Of a DNA stretch of 64,000 nucleotides, positions 38,141-47,086 are shown in pieces; positions within the stretch are counted from its first letter, which is position 1, and every line of letters begins with the position of its first letter. The translations under genes were made by a program, and so were the position numbers. Location of the stretch: NCBI RefSeq assembly GCF_004104355.1, contig NZ_RJLM01000001.1, positions 248,001 to 312,000 on the forward strand, given 5' to 3'. Under the pieces are notes generated by a model, which made no database searches, was not told the DNA's origin, and was given only the letters and a program-made list of their open reading frames with translations. The stretch comes from Photobacterium chitinilyticum (lineage in GTDB: Bacteria; Pseudomonadota; Gammaproteobacteria; Enterobacterales; Vibrionaceae).

Positions 38141-38812
38141 TTAATTTTGAGGTTCTTCACTATTTTCAGTTTGAGGTTCGAAAAGTGGCCATCCACCTAA
38201 TTTCTTCCATTTGTTAACAATCTCGCAAAATAGTTCTGCAGTTCGTTCGGTGTCGTAGAGAGCGGAGTGCGCTTCTTTGTTATCAAATGGAATTCCGGCT
38301 GTGCTACAGGCCTTGGCCAACACCGTTTGTCCGAATGCCAAACCACTCAAAGCCGCCGTGTCGAATGTTGCAAATGGGTGGAAGGGATTGCGTTTTAGCT
38401 TGGCTCGTTCAGAGGCGGCCATAACAAAGCTGTGATCAAAATTTGCATTGTGAGCGACCATGATCGCACGGGAACAGCCTGCGGCTTTTTGTTCCTTACG
38501 GATTTGCTTATAGATCTCTTTCAGTGCCGTCTCTTCAGATACAGCCCCTCGGAGCGGACTGAACGGATCACGGATGCCGTTGAACTCCAATGCTTCTTTG
38601 TGAATCACGGCACCTTCAAACGGCACCACATGATAATGGATAGTAGAAGCAGGCTTTAACCAGCCTTCTTCATCCATTTGCAGGGTGACTGCGCAGATCT
38701 CGAGCAGGGCATCTGTTTTGGCGTTAAAGCCAGCAGTTTCAACATCAATGACGACGGGAAAGTAGCCGCGAAAGCGACTTTTTAAGGTGTTTAGTTCGTT
38801 ATCTTGGCTCAT
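38141..38812 (-). CDS. rnt: Ribonuclease T
   Basis: A 3'-5' exoribonuclease that trims the 3' ends of tRNA, 5S and 23S rRNA. The 223-residue protein has the DEDDh exonuclease motifs: [11 protein letters not shown] (Exo I), HNANFDHSF (Exo II) and [14 protein letters not shown] (Exo III, with the catalytic His and Asp). It is divergent from motY with 148 bp between, an arrangement first seen in Vibrio. The C-terminal tail ([12 protein letters not shown]) is acidic and variable. Its 3' end has been duplicated downstream. Confidence 0.97.
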   Translation of the reverse strand: MSQDNELNTLKSRFRGYFPVVIDVETAGFNAKTDALLEICAVTLQMDEEGWLKPASTIHYHVVPFEGAVIHKEALEFNGIRDPFSPLRGAVSEETALKEIYKQIRKEQKAAGCSRAIMVAHNANFDHSFVMAASERAKLKRNPFHPFATFDTAALSGLAFGQTVLAKACSTAGIPFDNKEAHSALYDTERTAELFCEIVNKWKKLGGWPLFEPQTENSEEPQN

Positions 38813-38960
38813 AGCACTGTGGTTGATAAAAATGAAGAGCGCATTATGTCAGATTCATAACTGGAGCTAAACCCTAATTCACAACACGGCAGGTGACTAA
38901 AGATTTTTCTGTCAGATCCGATACAATAGTCAGCATTACGATTGAGCCGGTGGTAGGAAT

Positions 38961-39851
38961 ATGGGCAAAACAACAACATTATTGTGCTTGGCAGGGGCAT
39001 TGCTGGCCGTTGCGACAGCAAGTAGCCCTGTTATGGCAAATAAGCAATATGTGGCCACGCCAGCGCAATCGAGCTGGAAAGTTGCCGTTGATACGCCATT
39101 GGAATGTAGAATGCTCCATTCAATTCCAAACTTTGGCGAAGCGCAGTTTACCTCCCGTGCGAGCAAGAAAATCAATCTTGATTTTGAGCTTAAAATGCGC
39201 CGGCCAATGGGGGAAACGCGAAATGTGAGCTTAGTGTCGATGCCGCCGCGCTGGATGCCGGGTGATGCGGCCGAGCCGATCACCAAAATTACATTCTTCA
39301 AACAATTTGATGGCTATATCGGTGGGCAGATGGCTTGGGCAATGTTGGCTGAGCTTGAAAGCGGACGCTACCCGACATTGAGCTACCAGGATTGGCAACA
39401 TCGAAATAAGCGAATAGAAGTCGGGCTTTCTGCTGTTGCGTTCCAGTCACCTTATCAGCAATTTAGTCAGTGCCTTGATAATTTGCTGCCATACAGTTTT
39501 GACGATATCGCCTTTACCATTCTGCATTATGATCAGGATAGTGACGAGCTGAATAAATCATCACGCCAGCGTTTGGCTCAGATCACAGACTTTGTTCGCT
39601 ATAGCGATGATGTCGATTTAGTGCTTGTGGCGACATATACCGATTCTCGGGGAGGGAAGAACGTGAACCAGGCTCTGTCGGAGCGGCGGGCCAAGAAGCT
39701 GGAAGCGTACTTTATGGAAATGGGACTGCCAAAAAACCGGATTCAGGTTGAGGCTTATGGTAAGCGCCGTCCTATTGCCGATAATTCAACGCCTATCGGG
39801 CGTAACCAAAACCGTCGTGTTGTGATTTCGTTAGGTCGAACAATTATCTAG
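38961..39851 (+). CDS. motY: Sodium-driven flagellar motor protein MotY
   Basis: MotY is part of the T-ring of the polar flagellum's sodium-driven motor; it holds PomA/PomB stators with MotX. The 296-residue precursor has a signal peptide (cleaved after VMA near residue 26), an N-terminal MotY-specific domain (about 27-180, with two Cys in CRMLH and FSQCLDNLL that can pair), and a C-terminal OmpA-like peptidoglycan-binding domain ([36 protein letters not shown]). Linkage to rnt is typical for Vibrionaceae. A strong terminator follows. Confidence 0.96.
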   Translation: MGKTTTLLCLAGALLAVATASSPVMANKQYVATPAQSSWKVAVDTPLECRMLHSIPNFGEAQFTSRASKKINLDFELKMRRPMGETRNVSLVSMPPRWMPGDAAEPITKITFFKQFDGYIGGQMAWAMLAELESGRYPTLSYQDWQHRNKRIEVGLSAVAFQSPYQQFSQCLDNLLPYSFDDIAFTILHYDQDSDELNKSSRQRLAQITDFVRYSDDVDLVLVATYTDSRGGKNVNQALSERRAKKLEAYFMEMGLPKNRIQVEAYGKRRPIADNSTPIGRNQNRRVVISLGRTII

Positions 39852-39886
39852 CACGTAAGTGAGTATTCTTTGACGGTGACAAGAAC

Positions 39887-39919
39887 AAAAAGCGAGATAT
39901 CGATGGTATCTCGCTTTTT
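39887..39919. terminator. Bidirectional terminator after motY
   Basis: AAAAAGCGAGATA and TATCTCGCTTTTT form a perfect 13-bp stem with a 7-base loop, between convergent motY and the sodA-linked gene. Confidence 0.9.
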
Positions 39920-39954
39920 GTTTTTGAGTCTCCGACTTATGAGTCGTTCTGCGA

Positions 39955-40398
39955 TCAATGAAGGCGGAACTTGGCGATCAGCTCGCATTGGTTACTGTCA
40001 CTGATATGTTCGAGTTGCCGTGCAACCGCTGGGTTAGGATGGCGTTTTAGAAACGAGACCAAGGCCGATTTACAGCATCCCAATGTATCAACAAATGCAT
40101 CACACTCTTTACGCGGGCATTGTGGAATAAGTGCCATCACTTGTTCTGAGGCGAGCTGCAAGTACTTCAGTTCATATTCGTTGTCCCCAGCCTTGCGCCA
40201 AAATGAAGCCAAATTGTGGCAAGACGTGATTTTGATAGTCAATAAGTCCTCTAGCTCTTCACGTGTTCCGAGAACGGGCTCTAACTGCTGTGACTCAGCC
40301 AAAGCCAGTTGGTAGTGGATCACAGACATCATTGGCTTATTACTCTCCTCGGCTTCTGCTGCCAACAAGGTATGTCGCTCCCAGCGTGATACATTCAT
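39955..40398 (-). CDS. Conserved helical protein, DUF2753-like
   Basis: A 147-residue cytoplasmic protein starting MNVSRWERHTLLAAEAEESN, with a helical, TPR-like composition (VIHYQLALAESQQLEP; ASFWRKAGDNEYELKYLQLASEQ) and several Cys (CRKxC-type PQCPRKECDAF, LGCCKS). From memory it matches a small family restricted to Vibrionaceae, DUF2753, of unknown function. The ATG at 40398 is chosen; the longer frame would overlap sodA by over 60 bp. It starts 15 bp after the sodA stop and is probably cotranscribed with it, so it may answer to iron through the same Fur site. Confidence 0.7.
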   Translation of the reverse strand: MNVSRWERHTLLAAEAEESNKPMMSVIHYQLALAESQQLEPVLGTREELEDLLTIKITSCHNLASFWRKAGDNEYELKYLQLASEQVMALIPQCPRKECDAFVDTLGCCKSALVSFLKRHPNPAVARQLEHISDSNQCELIAKFRLH

Positions 40399-40412
40399 GA
40401 TTATTCCCTTAG

Positions 40413-41027
40413 TTACTGCTGCTGTAATGCCTCGATAAAATGTAATTCGATTTGTTGCCAGTCGACAACATGCCACCAGGCTTCAATATAGTCAGGGCGT
40501 TTATTTTGGTAACTGATGTAGTAAGCGTGTTCCCAGACATCAAGCGCTAATATGGGTTCACCACGGTTGTCGGCGACATCCATCAGAGGGTTGTCTTGAT
40601 TGCTGGTAGAGGATATTTCTAGCCGACCATCATTGACGGAAAGCCAGATAAAACCTGAGCCAAAGTGGTTGGCAGCGGCATCGGAAAAAGCAGCTTTGAA
40701 ATGTGCAAAACTGCCGAAGTGGCAGTTAATGGCTTCTGCTAGCAGGCCGCCAGGCTGTCCGCCTCCATTGGGCGACATACACAGCCAGTAAAGGTTGTGG
40801 TTAAAAAAACCACCCCCGTGATTTCTGACTGCCGGTGATTGTTGGGACACAGTGGCAAAAATATCATGCAGGGATTGTTGTTCGAGCGCGGTATTGGCAA
40901 TCGCAGTCATAAACTTGTCGAAATAGGTTTTATGATGGCGGCTATGGTGTATCTCCATTGTTTTGGCGTCAATATATGGCTCGAGTGCATGGTAGGAGTA
41001 AGGGAGTTCAGGAAAATTGAATGACAT
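40413..41027 (-). CDS. sodA: Superoxide dismutase, manganese type
   Basis: A second cytoplasmic SOD, 204 residues. Ligands are in HHSRHHKTYF, GGGFFNHNLYW and DVWEHAYYISYQN. Gly in HGGGFFNH (instead of Gln) and Gln in SNQDNPLMD mark it as the manganese type, in contrast to sodB at 28243-28827. A Fur box overlaps its promoter region, so it should be made when iron is scarce, replacing the iron enzyme. The protein keeps a longer C-terminus (FIEALQQQ). The adjacent downstream gene on the same strand is probably in the same operon. Confidence 0.95.
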   Translation of the reverse strand: MSFNFPELPYSYHALEPYIDAKTMEIHHSRHHKTYFDKFMTAIANTALEQQSLHDIFATVSQQSPAVRNHGGGFFNHNLYWLCMSPNGGGQPGGLLAEAINCHFGSFAHFKAAFSDAAANHFGSGFIWLSVNDGRLEISSTSNQDNPLMDVADNRGEPILALDVWEHAYYISYQNKRPDYIEAWWHVVDWQQIELHFIEALQQQ

Positions 41028-41057
41028 GATCGTTCTCTCTTAGTTTTTATTTATCTT

Positions 41058-41079
41058 AATGAGAATCAATACCATTATC
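41058..41079. promoter_or_regulatory. Fur box upstream of sodA
   Basis: AATGAGAATCAATACCATTATC resembles the Fur consensus; read on the minus strand it starts GATAATGGTATTGATTCTC, agreeing with most conserved positions of the 19-mer. It lies 31-52 bp before the sodA start. Iron-bound Fur would repress sodA, as in E. coli. Confidence 0.6.
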
Positions 41080-41194
41080 AACCTTGTGTTTTGTGGTGCT
41101 ACTCGCCTTTCTTATTTTTGGAACTGAAGTAACTACCGAAAGAGCTAAATTGAGAGGGGAATATAAAAATACATATTAAGAAAAGGCGGTGGTT

Positions 41195-41527
41195 ATGAAG
41201 AAGCTTTTGTTGATACTAATGTTCGGTTCCGGCTTAGTTTTTGCCGATGATTCGGTAATAGGCAGCGAAGCAAGTAAAGTCGAGAAAGATTTAGCCAGTG
41301 AGGTTGCCGCGAAGCAGATCTCGCAAGATCAAGCTGATGAGATGGAACTCAATCGTGCAGACACTTATGAAGTGACCAGCACGGTAAGTGTTGAAAATCT
41401 AGAGCTGCTAATTGCTGAGAGGTTGAAAGACAGCGTGATGCCTTTCTATTCAATTGAGTTTAATGATCCGAATAAAGACAATGAATATCGCGCCACTGTT
41501 ACGGAATATTTCGGTAAAGTAGAGTAG
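41195..41527 (+). CDS. Small secreted protein, unknown function
   Basis: A 110-residue protein with a clear Sec signal peptide (MKKLLLILMFGSGLVFA, cut before DDSVIGS). The mature 93 residues are acidic and helical at first (EASKVEKDLASEVAAKQISQDQADEME), then a mixed region ending EYRATVTEYFGKVE. No cysteine is left after cleavage and no family is recognised. The ATG at 41195 is preferred over the GTG two codons upstream because AAGG sits eight bases before it. It is divergent from sodA, so the Fur site may also affect it. Confidence 0.72.
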   Translation: MKKLLLILMFGSGLVFADDSVIGSEASKVEKDLASEVAAKQISQDQADEMELNRADTYEVTSTVSVENLELLIAERLKDSVMPFYSIEFNDPNKDNEYRATVTEYFGKVE

Positions 41528-41544
41528 TTGCTACTGGGGTCTGT

Positions 41545-41575
41545 GTAAGCAAAGCCTGATACAGGCTTTGCTTAC
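41545..41575. terminator. Long perfect hairpin between convergent genes
   Basis: GTAAGCAAAGCCTG and CAGGCTTTGCTTAC form a perfect 14-bp stem with a three-base loop. It lacks a T-tract on either side but lies exactly between two convergent stops, so it probably ends both transcripts. Confidence 0.65.
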
Positions 41576-41598
41576 AGTGATAGCTGAACTAATGAAAG

Positions 41599-41991
41599 TT
41601 AACCGCGCTGGATCAGCTCGATTTTATACCCATCCGGATCGGTTACGAATGCAATGTGTGTTGTTCCGCCTTTTACTGGGCCAGGCTCCCGGGTAACGTT
41701 GCCCCCAGCTGTTTTAATGGCATCGCAGGTTGCGTAGATGTCCGCAACCCCAATAGCTATATGGCCAAAAGCATTTCCCATTTCATAGTCTGTGGTGCCC
41801 CAATTATAGGTTAGCTCGATGACAGCTCCTTCTGATTCATCGCCATAGCCAACAAAAGCAAGCGTATATTGATAGGCCTCATTGTCATGTTTGCGAAGTA
41901 GCTGCATGCCCATGATATCGGTATAAAACTGAATAGAGCGATCGAGATCGCCTACGCGCAACATAGTATGAAGAATGCGTCCGTTTGCCAT
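41599..41991 (-). CDS. gloA: Lactoylglutathione lyase (glyoxalase I)
   Basis: Converts the methylglyoxal-glutathione hemithioacetal to S-lactoylglutathione. The 130-residue protein has the four metal ligands of the nickel-type enzyme: His in ILHTMLRV, Glu in AVIELTYN, His in FGHIAIGV and Glu in YKIELI. The length is close to the 135 of E. coli. In V. cholerae gloA is also close to rnt and nth, so the order is conserved except for the chemoreceptor gene inserted here. Confidence 0.96.
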   Translation of the reverse strand: MANGRILHTMLRVGDLDRSIQFYTDIMGMQLLRKHDNEAYQYTLAFVGYGDESEGAVIELTYNWGTTDYEMGNAFGHIAIGVADIYATCDAIKTAGGNVTREPGPVKGGTTHIAFVTDPDGYKIELIQRG

Positions 41992-42066
41992 AGTGCCTCC
42001 GGTGGTACGTAATTATAGTCAGGGTGGGTATTATAATAGAGCATTGTTAATGGTGATCAATTGCGT

Positions 42067-43701
42067 TTAGATTTTGAAGCGCTCTAAATGCTGTTTCATG
42101 ATTTGCATCTGCCCCTGAGAATTATCGGCAGTATTTGCCGAAGCTATGGCTTGCTCTAAAGACCCTAGGGTCATCTCTGAGATACGTTGTGTATTGGCAT
42201 TTATCTCATCACTTACAGTATGTTGTTGGTTGGCGGCGGTCGCTATCTGTTCATTGCTCTCTTTGATCTTTTCAATCACAGTTACTAGGTGCTGGAAGGC
42301 ATCCTTTGTTTTATGTGCCTCATTGAGCGTTATCTCTGATGACGATTGGCTGGATGCCATTTTATCGACTGCTTGCGAAGCCGACAGTTGAAGGCTGTGT
42401 AGCATCGATTCAATTTCACGGGTGCTAGCTTGTGTTTTAGAAGCTAGGCATCTAACTTCATCAGCAACAACCGCAAATCCGCGACCCTGTTCTCCAGCAC
42501 GAGCAGATTCAATCGCGGCATTCAGAGCTAACAAATTGGTTTGTTCTGCTATGGTCCGAATAACATCAATCACATGATTTATACCGGAGATGTCATTTTC
42601 TAATTGCTTGACCATTGAAGATGTTTCGTTTATATCCAGTTCAAGTTTGGTAATCGCATTGAATGTCAGGTTAATCGCATTATTGCCGAGACTTGTCTGT
42701 ACTTGTGCTTGTTCTGAATACATTTTGGCATCTTGTGCTTGGGTTGTGACATCTTGAGCGGAGTTGGTAAATTCCTGAACGGATAACACCACACTCTGAG
42801 TTTCATTCTGCTGAACTGTCATTAAAGTATTGGTCTGATGTGCCTGATGTTGTAGTTCAATCAGATTTGCTGAAACTTGTTTGCTTTCATCTACAACACT
42901 TTTTAAAGTGTGATGAAGCGAATCAATAAAATAATCAAAAGTATGACAAAGTTGGCCCAGTTCATCGTTATCAGTTACGGCAAGGCGAACTGTCAGGTCA
43001 CCATTACCTTTTGTTAGATCAACTACTTGATTGCTCAATAGCTTGATACGCTTGCTGAGGTAACGAGCGATGCCTACGGCGGTTAAAATAACGATGAAAG
43101 CGGTTAAGACGCCAATTAGCAGAATATAATAATAAGATTGAGCGGATTCTGTCGCTGACTGCGATAGTAGCACCTGCTCTGAGTCTAATAGCTCTCTGTG
43201 AACAGTTTTTGCTGAAGAAATCGTGGTATCCAGAGTCTGGTTAATTCGATCAATTCTTTGTTGGTATACTTCTTCAGACAGTTCATGAGGAGTATTCATG
43301 ATGATGTCCATCTCATGCTTTAATTGTTCAATATTACGAAGTGTTGCTTCTATAACATTAATTGAGATAGAGGTTCCAGGGATCGCAGCGACTTCTTTTG
43401 CGAATCCAATACGGGGGGCCGCTTTGAAAATATTGCTATCGTAGTTTTCCTTCGCTTTTTGTCTCTGCTTATCTGAAGAGGCTAAGACATAGCTTTTCAT
43501 TGCATCCATAGCCTGAAAGATATCTTTGTTTCCATCTTCATGGCGGAGTAGTGCTGGACTTATTTTTTCAAAGATAAATCCGGTAATTTGGTTTTGTTGT
43601 TCGATCTGTCTGGTGCTGATAAAACTCCCAAGCAGAATAAGCAGAGAAATTACGAGGCTAGGAAAAAGTAAGCGCTGGGAAATTGATAAGTTAATGAACA
43701 T
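42067..43701 (-). CDS. Methyl-accepting chemotaxis protein
   Basis: A 544-residue chemoreceptor from the ATG at 43701 (a start at 43722 adds seven residues; neither has a strong ribosome-binding site). Features in order: membrane helix about 9-28, a periplasmic helical domain of the four-helix bundle type (about 30-185), a second helix about 190-212, a HAMP linker ([25 protein letters not shown]), and the cytoplasmic signalling domain with the hairpin tip [32 protein letters not shown]. No C-terminal CheR-binding pentapeptide is evident (ends QHLERFKI). The ligand is unknown. It interrupts the usual gloA-nth neighbourhood, so it may be a later insertion. Confidence 0.93.
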   Translation of the reverse strand: MFINLSISQRLLFPSLVISLLILLGSFISTRQIEQQNQITGFIFEKISPALLRHEDGNKDIFQAMDAMKSYVLASSDKQRQKAKENYDSNIFKAAPRIGFAKEVAAIPGTSISINVIEATLRNIEQLKHEMDIIMNTPHELSEEVYQQRIDRINQTLDTTISSAKTVHRELLDSEQVLLSQSATESAQSYYYILLIGVLTAFIVILTAVGIARYLSKRIKLLSNQVVDLTKGNGDLTVRLAVTDNDELGQLCHTFDYFIDSLHHTLKSVVDESKQVSANLIELQHQAHQTNTLMTVQQNETQSVVLSVQEFTNSAQDVTTQAQDAKMYSEQAQVQTSLGNNAINLTFNAITKLELDINETSSMVKQLENDISGINHVIDVIRTIAEQTNLLALNAAIESARAGEQGRGFAVVADEVRCLASKTQASTREIESMLHSLQLSASQAVDKMASSQSSSEITLNEAHKTKDAFQHLVTVIEKIKESNEQIATAANQQHTVSDEINANTQRISEMTLGSLEQAIASANTADNSQGQMQIMKQHLERFKI

Positions 43702-43935
43702 AATATTACCACTAAAGCTCATCTACGCTGAAGGTAGAACAAGAAAAGAAAGATATCAGGCCCAAATTGTATTACTTATGCGCGTGGTTTTATATGTGGT
43801 GTGCGTGCGGTGGATTATATTGTGCGACAATTGCCTCGTAATTCACTCATAAGTTGATTTGATGTGTCATTTTGAACGCATAATCAAATTAATGGCTTCA
43901 AATTGACAGCCGTTAATTTGATTTGTTAGGCAGTG

Positions 43936-44577
43936 TTATTCGTCTGGATAAACTTTATCTTTGTATTCACAAAGATCTTCAATAATACAGCTGCCACAAC
44001 GGGGTTTGCGGGCAACACAGGTATAGCGGCCGTGTAGGATCAGCCAGTGGTGCACATCGACCTTGAACTCTTTAGGGACGACCTTCAGTAGTTTCTGTTC
44101 GACCTGATCAACATTCTTGCCCATCGCGAGCTTGGTTCGGTTTGATACACGAAAGATATGGGTATCGACAGCAATGGTCGGCCAGCCGAAGGCGGTATTG
44201 AGGACGACATTTGCCGTTTTGCGGCCGACACCAGGTAGAGCTTCTAAGGCTTCTCTATTTTCAGGTACTTCCCCACCATGCTGTTCAAGTAGGATTCTGC
44301 ACGTTTTGATGACGTTTTCAGCCTTGGAGTTAAACAGGCCGATGGTTTTGATATATTCTTTGACCCCTTCAACACCTAGATTAAATATCGCTTGAGGAGT
44401 ATTGGCTACCGGGTAGAGTTTGTCTGTTGCTTTGTTGACGCTGACATCCGTTGCCTGGGCAGATAGAAGTACAGCGATAAGCAGTTCGAAAGGAGAGCTC
44501 CAGTGTAGTTCGGTTTCTGGGTGGGGATTTTCAGTTCGCAGGCGTTCAAGTATCTGAACGCGTTTTTCATTGTTCAT
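43936..44577 (-). CDS. nth: Endonuclease III
   Basis: A DNA glycosylase/AP lyase for oxidised pyrimidines, 213 residues (211 in E. coli). It has the helix-hairpin-helix ALPGVGRKTANVVLN with the catalytic Lys, the catalytic Asp in AVDTHIFRVSNR, and the C-terminal 4Fe-4S motif CVARKPRCGSCIIEDLC. It follows rsxE by 118 bp, the conserved end of the rsx/rnf cluster. Confidence 0.97.
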   Translation of the reverse strand: MNNEKRVQILERLRTENPHPETELHWSSPFELLIAVLLSAQATDVSVNKATDKLYPVANTPQAIFNLGVEGVKEYIKTIGLFNSKAENVIKTCRILLEQHGGEVPENREALEALPGVGRKTANVVLNTAFGWPTIAVDTHIFRVSNRTKLAMGKNVDQVEQKLLKVVPKEFKVDVHHWLILHGRYTCVARKPRCGSCIIEDLCEYKDKVYPDE

Positions 44578-44695
44578 TTTGCTTCCTAATAATTCTTGGC
44601 TGATACCGCAGCGAGTTATCCATCTGGTGTAGGGCCAGAAACAGGTTGAGCTGCCTGTTAATGAATAAAGCTAACTGCGGTTTATTATTGTGTTT

Positions 44696-45394
44696 TTAAT
44701 TTGCCGAGGTTACCCGAGCACGTTCAATCGCCGGCTTGGCTTGTGCATCAGCCGTTTTCTGCTCGCGTTTTTTATCAATAACATTTTTGAGTGCGATGAT
44801 GAACCCTACGCCGATAAAGGCGCCGGGTGGCAACATGGCCAGCAAGAAGTTGCTGTCGAAGCTGAAGACTTCGATACGCAATGATGCCGCCCAGTCTCCA
44901 AGCAGACGATCTGCACCATCGAATAAGGTACCATTGCCCAAGATTTCACGCATTGCGCCAAGCACAACTAGCGTTGAAGTTAATCCCATGCCCATCCACA
45001 ATCCATCCCATACCGCGGGGATCGGATCGTTTTTAGAGGCAAAAGATTCAGCTCGACCAATAATGATGCAATTGGTCACAATCAGAGGAATGAAGATCCC
45101 CAGTGATTGATAGAGTCCGTAGGTGAAGGCGTTCATCAATAGCTGGACACAGGTAACCAGTGCCGCAATGATCATAACGAAAACCGGGATCCGGACTTCC
45201 GATGGTACCCATTGGCGTACCAAAGAGACGATTAGGTTGGAGCCGATCAGCACCGCAGTTGTTGCAAGCCCAAGACCGAGGGCATTGGTTACGGTTGCCG
45301 ATACTGCCAAAAGAGGGCAAAGCCCCAGTAGTTGAACGATAGCCGGGTTGTTGGTCCACAGGCCATTTTTCATCAGTTCTTTATTCATGCTCAT
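44696..45394 (-). CDS. rsxE: Rnf/Rsx electron transport complex subunit E
   Basis: Integral membrane subunit of the Rnf complex, which couples electron flow between NADH and ferredoxin to sodium or proton transport; in E. coli the same complex keeps SoxR reduced. About 232 residues with six helices; conserved [36 protein letters not shown] and [17 protein letters not shown]. The ATG at 45394 overlaps the rsxG stop in ATGA and follows AGGG by six bases. Confidence 0.96.
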   Translation of the reverse strand: MSMNKELMKNGLWTNNPAIVQLLGLCPLLAVSATVTNALGLGLATTAVLIGSNLIVSLVRQWVPSEVRIPVFVMIIAALVTCVQLLMNAFTYGLYQSLGIFIPLIVTNCIIIGRAESFASKNDPIPAVWDGLWMGMGLTSTLVVLGAMREILGNGTLFDGADRLLGDWAASLRIEVFSFDSNFLLAMLPPGAFIGVGFIIALKNVIDKKREQKTADAQAKPAIERARVTSAN

Positions 45395-46026
45395 GAGTTG
45401 CCCTGACAATTCAGAGGTTGATTAAATAGTTCTTGCTGGTGGCGCTGGTAATACAGCGACACATTTTTTACAGCACCGACTACAGCGCGCGGAGTAATGG
45501 TTGCCCCGGTAAATTGGTCAAAGTTGCCACCGTCTTTGCGTACAGCCCAGTTGGCATCTTTCTCTCCCTGGAGTTTTTTGCCGGTAAAGCTGTATATCCA
45601 GTCGGTTATTCGAGTATCTATCTTATCGCCGAGTCCGGGGGTTTCATTGTGACTTAGTACGCGCACGCCAGTGACAACACCTGAGGTATCAAGGCCGACA
45701 ATCACCTTAATTGCGCCGTTGTAACCGCCGGGAGCAATAGCTTCAATGGCGACACCTGAAACCTTGCCTTCTTTCTTTGCCAGATACGCAGGCATAGGCG
45801 CTGGTGTTCCGAGGTATTGCTCGCTGGTAATAAGCGTACAGCTTTTATAAAGCTCGTTGTCATGGCTTTCAGCCGGTATAACCTGGTTCAGAACTTTAAG
45901 AAGTTCTTTTTGTTGCTGTTCCTGAATTTTTCCGGCAGTCAGCAAGTGTGTGACAGACACAAGTAGCGTAGCAAGCAAAGCAAATACTGCCAGCACTCCG
46001 CTGTTTTTTTTCATTGCAATCAGCAT
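45391..46026 (-). CDS. rsxG: Rnf/Rsx complex subunit G (covalent FMN)
   Basis: Membrane-anchored subunit with a single N-terminal helix ([20 protein letters not shown]) and a periplasmic FMN-binding domain. The covalent flavin attachment motif appears as TGATIT ([12 protein letters not shown]), with Thr as the FMN-phosphoester residue. The ATG at 46026 follows AGGAG by five bases and gives 211 residues; the frame upstream overlaps rsxD and is not used. It overlaps rsxE by four bases. Confidence 0.95.
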   Translation of the reverse strand: MLIAMKKNSGVLAVFALLATLLVSVTHLLTAGKIQEQQQKELLKVLNQVIPAESHDNELYKSCTLITSEQYLGTPAPMPAYLAKKEGKVSGVAIEAIAPGGYNGAIKVIVGLDTSGVVTGVRVLSHNETPGLGDKIDTRITDWIYSFTGKKLQGEKDANWAVRKDGGNFDQFTGATITPRAVVGAVKNVSLYYQRHQQELFNQPLNCQGNS

Positions 46027-46034
46027 GCTTGCTC

Positions 46035-47084
46035 CTATGAATGGCCGTATGTTCGTGGACGTGTGTAATAGTCGATTAAAGGTACACACATATTTGCCAG
46101 CAAGACGCTGAATGCGACACCGTCAGGGAAGCCTCCCCAGGTGCGGATTAGATAAACGAGTATGCCTATTAATGCACCAAAGATTAGGCGTCCTTTAACT
46201 GTGGTCGATGCTGATACCGGATCGGTTGCAATGAAGAATGCTCCTAGCATGGTCGCGCCGGAGAACAGGTGGATGATAGGTGAAGCCGTCCCGTCAGGGT
46301 TGAACAGGAAGACGATGGTACTTATCACAAACAGTGAACCCAGCATGCTTGCAGGAATTTGCCATTGAATTATGCGCATTTTCAGCAGTAATAAGCCTCC
46401 AAGCAGGAAGCCTGCATTTACCCATTCCCAGCCTACACCGGCAATTATTCCAAAAATCGGATTCGTTAGCGTTTCGGTTGTGGTATGACCGGTTGTCAGT
46501 GATGTTTTCAAGGTATCCAATGGCGTAGCCATGGTAACCCCGTCAACGGACATACGTAGTTGGTGAACACTGAAACCGTCCTGGGTAAAGCCGGTAAAGA
46601 CGGTGTATAGGCTATCAAGCAGTGAAACAGGTTCGGCTATGATCGACGATGGCGGCAGCCATGTGGTCATTTGTACCGGAAATGAAATCAGCAGGACAAC
46701 ATACGCTACCATCGCCGGGTTGAAAAGGTTCTGCCCAAGACCGCCGTATAAGTGCTTGGCGATGACAATAGCAAAGACAACCCCGATCACCGTGATCCAC
46801 CAAGGCGCTAAGGGCGGAATTGAAATCCCGACTAAAATACCGGTAAGCAGGGCACTGTTATCACGTAGATAAGGGAATGCCGGGCGCTTACGTAATGTCA
46901 GTATCGCGGCTTCAGAAGCAATCGCGACAGTAGAAGCCAGAATAACCTGGATCAGCACACCCCAGCCAAAGAAAAACCATTGGGCGGCAATACCAAAAGC
47001 CGAGCAGAGAATGACAGTCCGCATGATATCGCTGGTACTGCGTCGGCTATGTGTATGGGGGGAACTGGCAATATTAAAAGCCAC
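46035..47084 (-). CDS. rsxD: Rnf/Rsx complex subunit D
   Basis: Polytopic membrane subunit of 349 residues with about nine or ten helices, related to NqrB. The periplasmic loop [13 protein letters not shown] contains the Thr expected to carry a covalent [22 protein letters not shown] and the C-terminal [31 protein letters not shown] are conserved. It starts two bases after the rsxC stop. Confidence 0.96.
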   Translation of the reverse strand: MAFNIASSPHTHSRRSTSDIMRTVILCSAFGIAAQWFFFGWGVLIQVILASTVAIASEAAILTLRKRPAFPYLRDNSALLTGILVGISIPPLAPWWITVIGVVFAIVIAKHLYGGLGQNLFNPAMVAYVVLLISFPVQMTTWLPPSSIIAEPVSLLDSLYTVFTGFTQDGFSVHQLRMSVDGVTMATPLDTLKTSLTTGHTTTETLTNPIFGIIAGVGWEWVNAGFLLGGLLLLKMRIIQWQIPASMLGSLFVISTIVFLFNPDGTASPIIHLFSGATMLGAFFIATDPVSASTTVKGRLIFGALIGILVYLIRTWGGFPDGVAFSVLLANMCVPLIDYYTRPRTYGHS

Positions 47085-47086
47085 GG

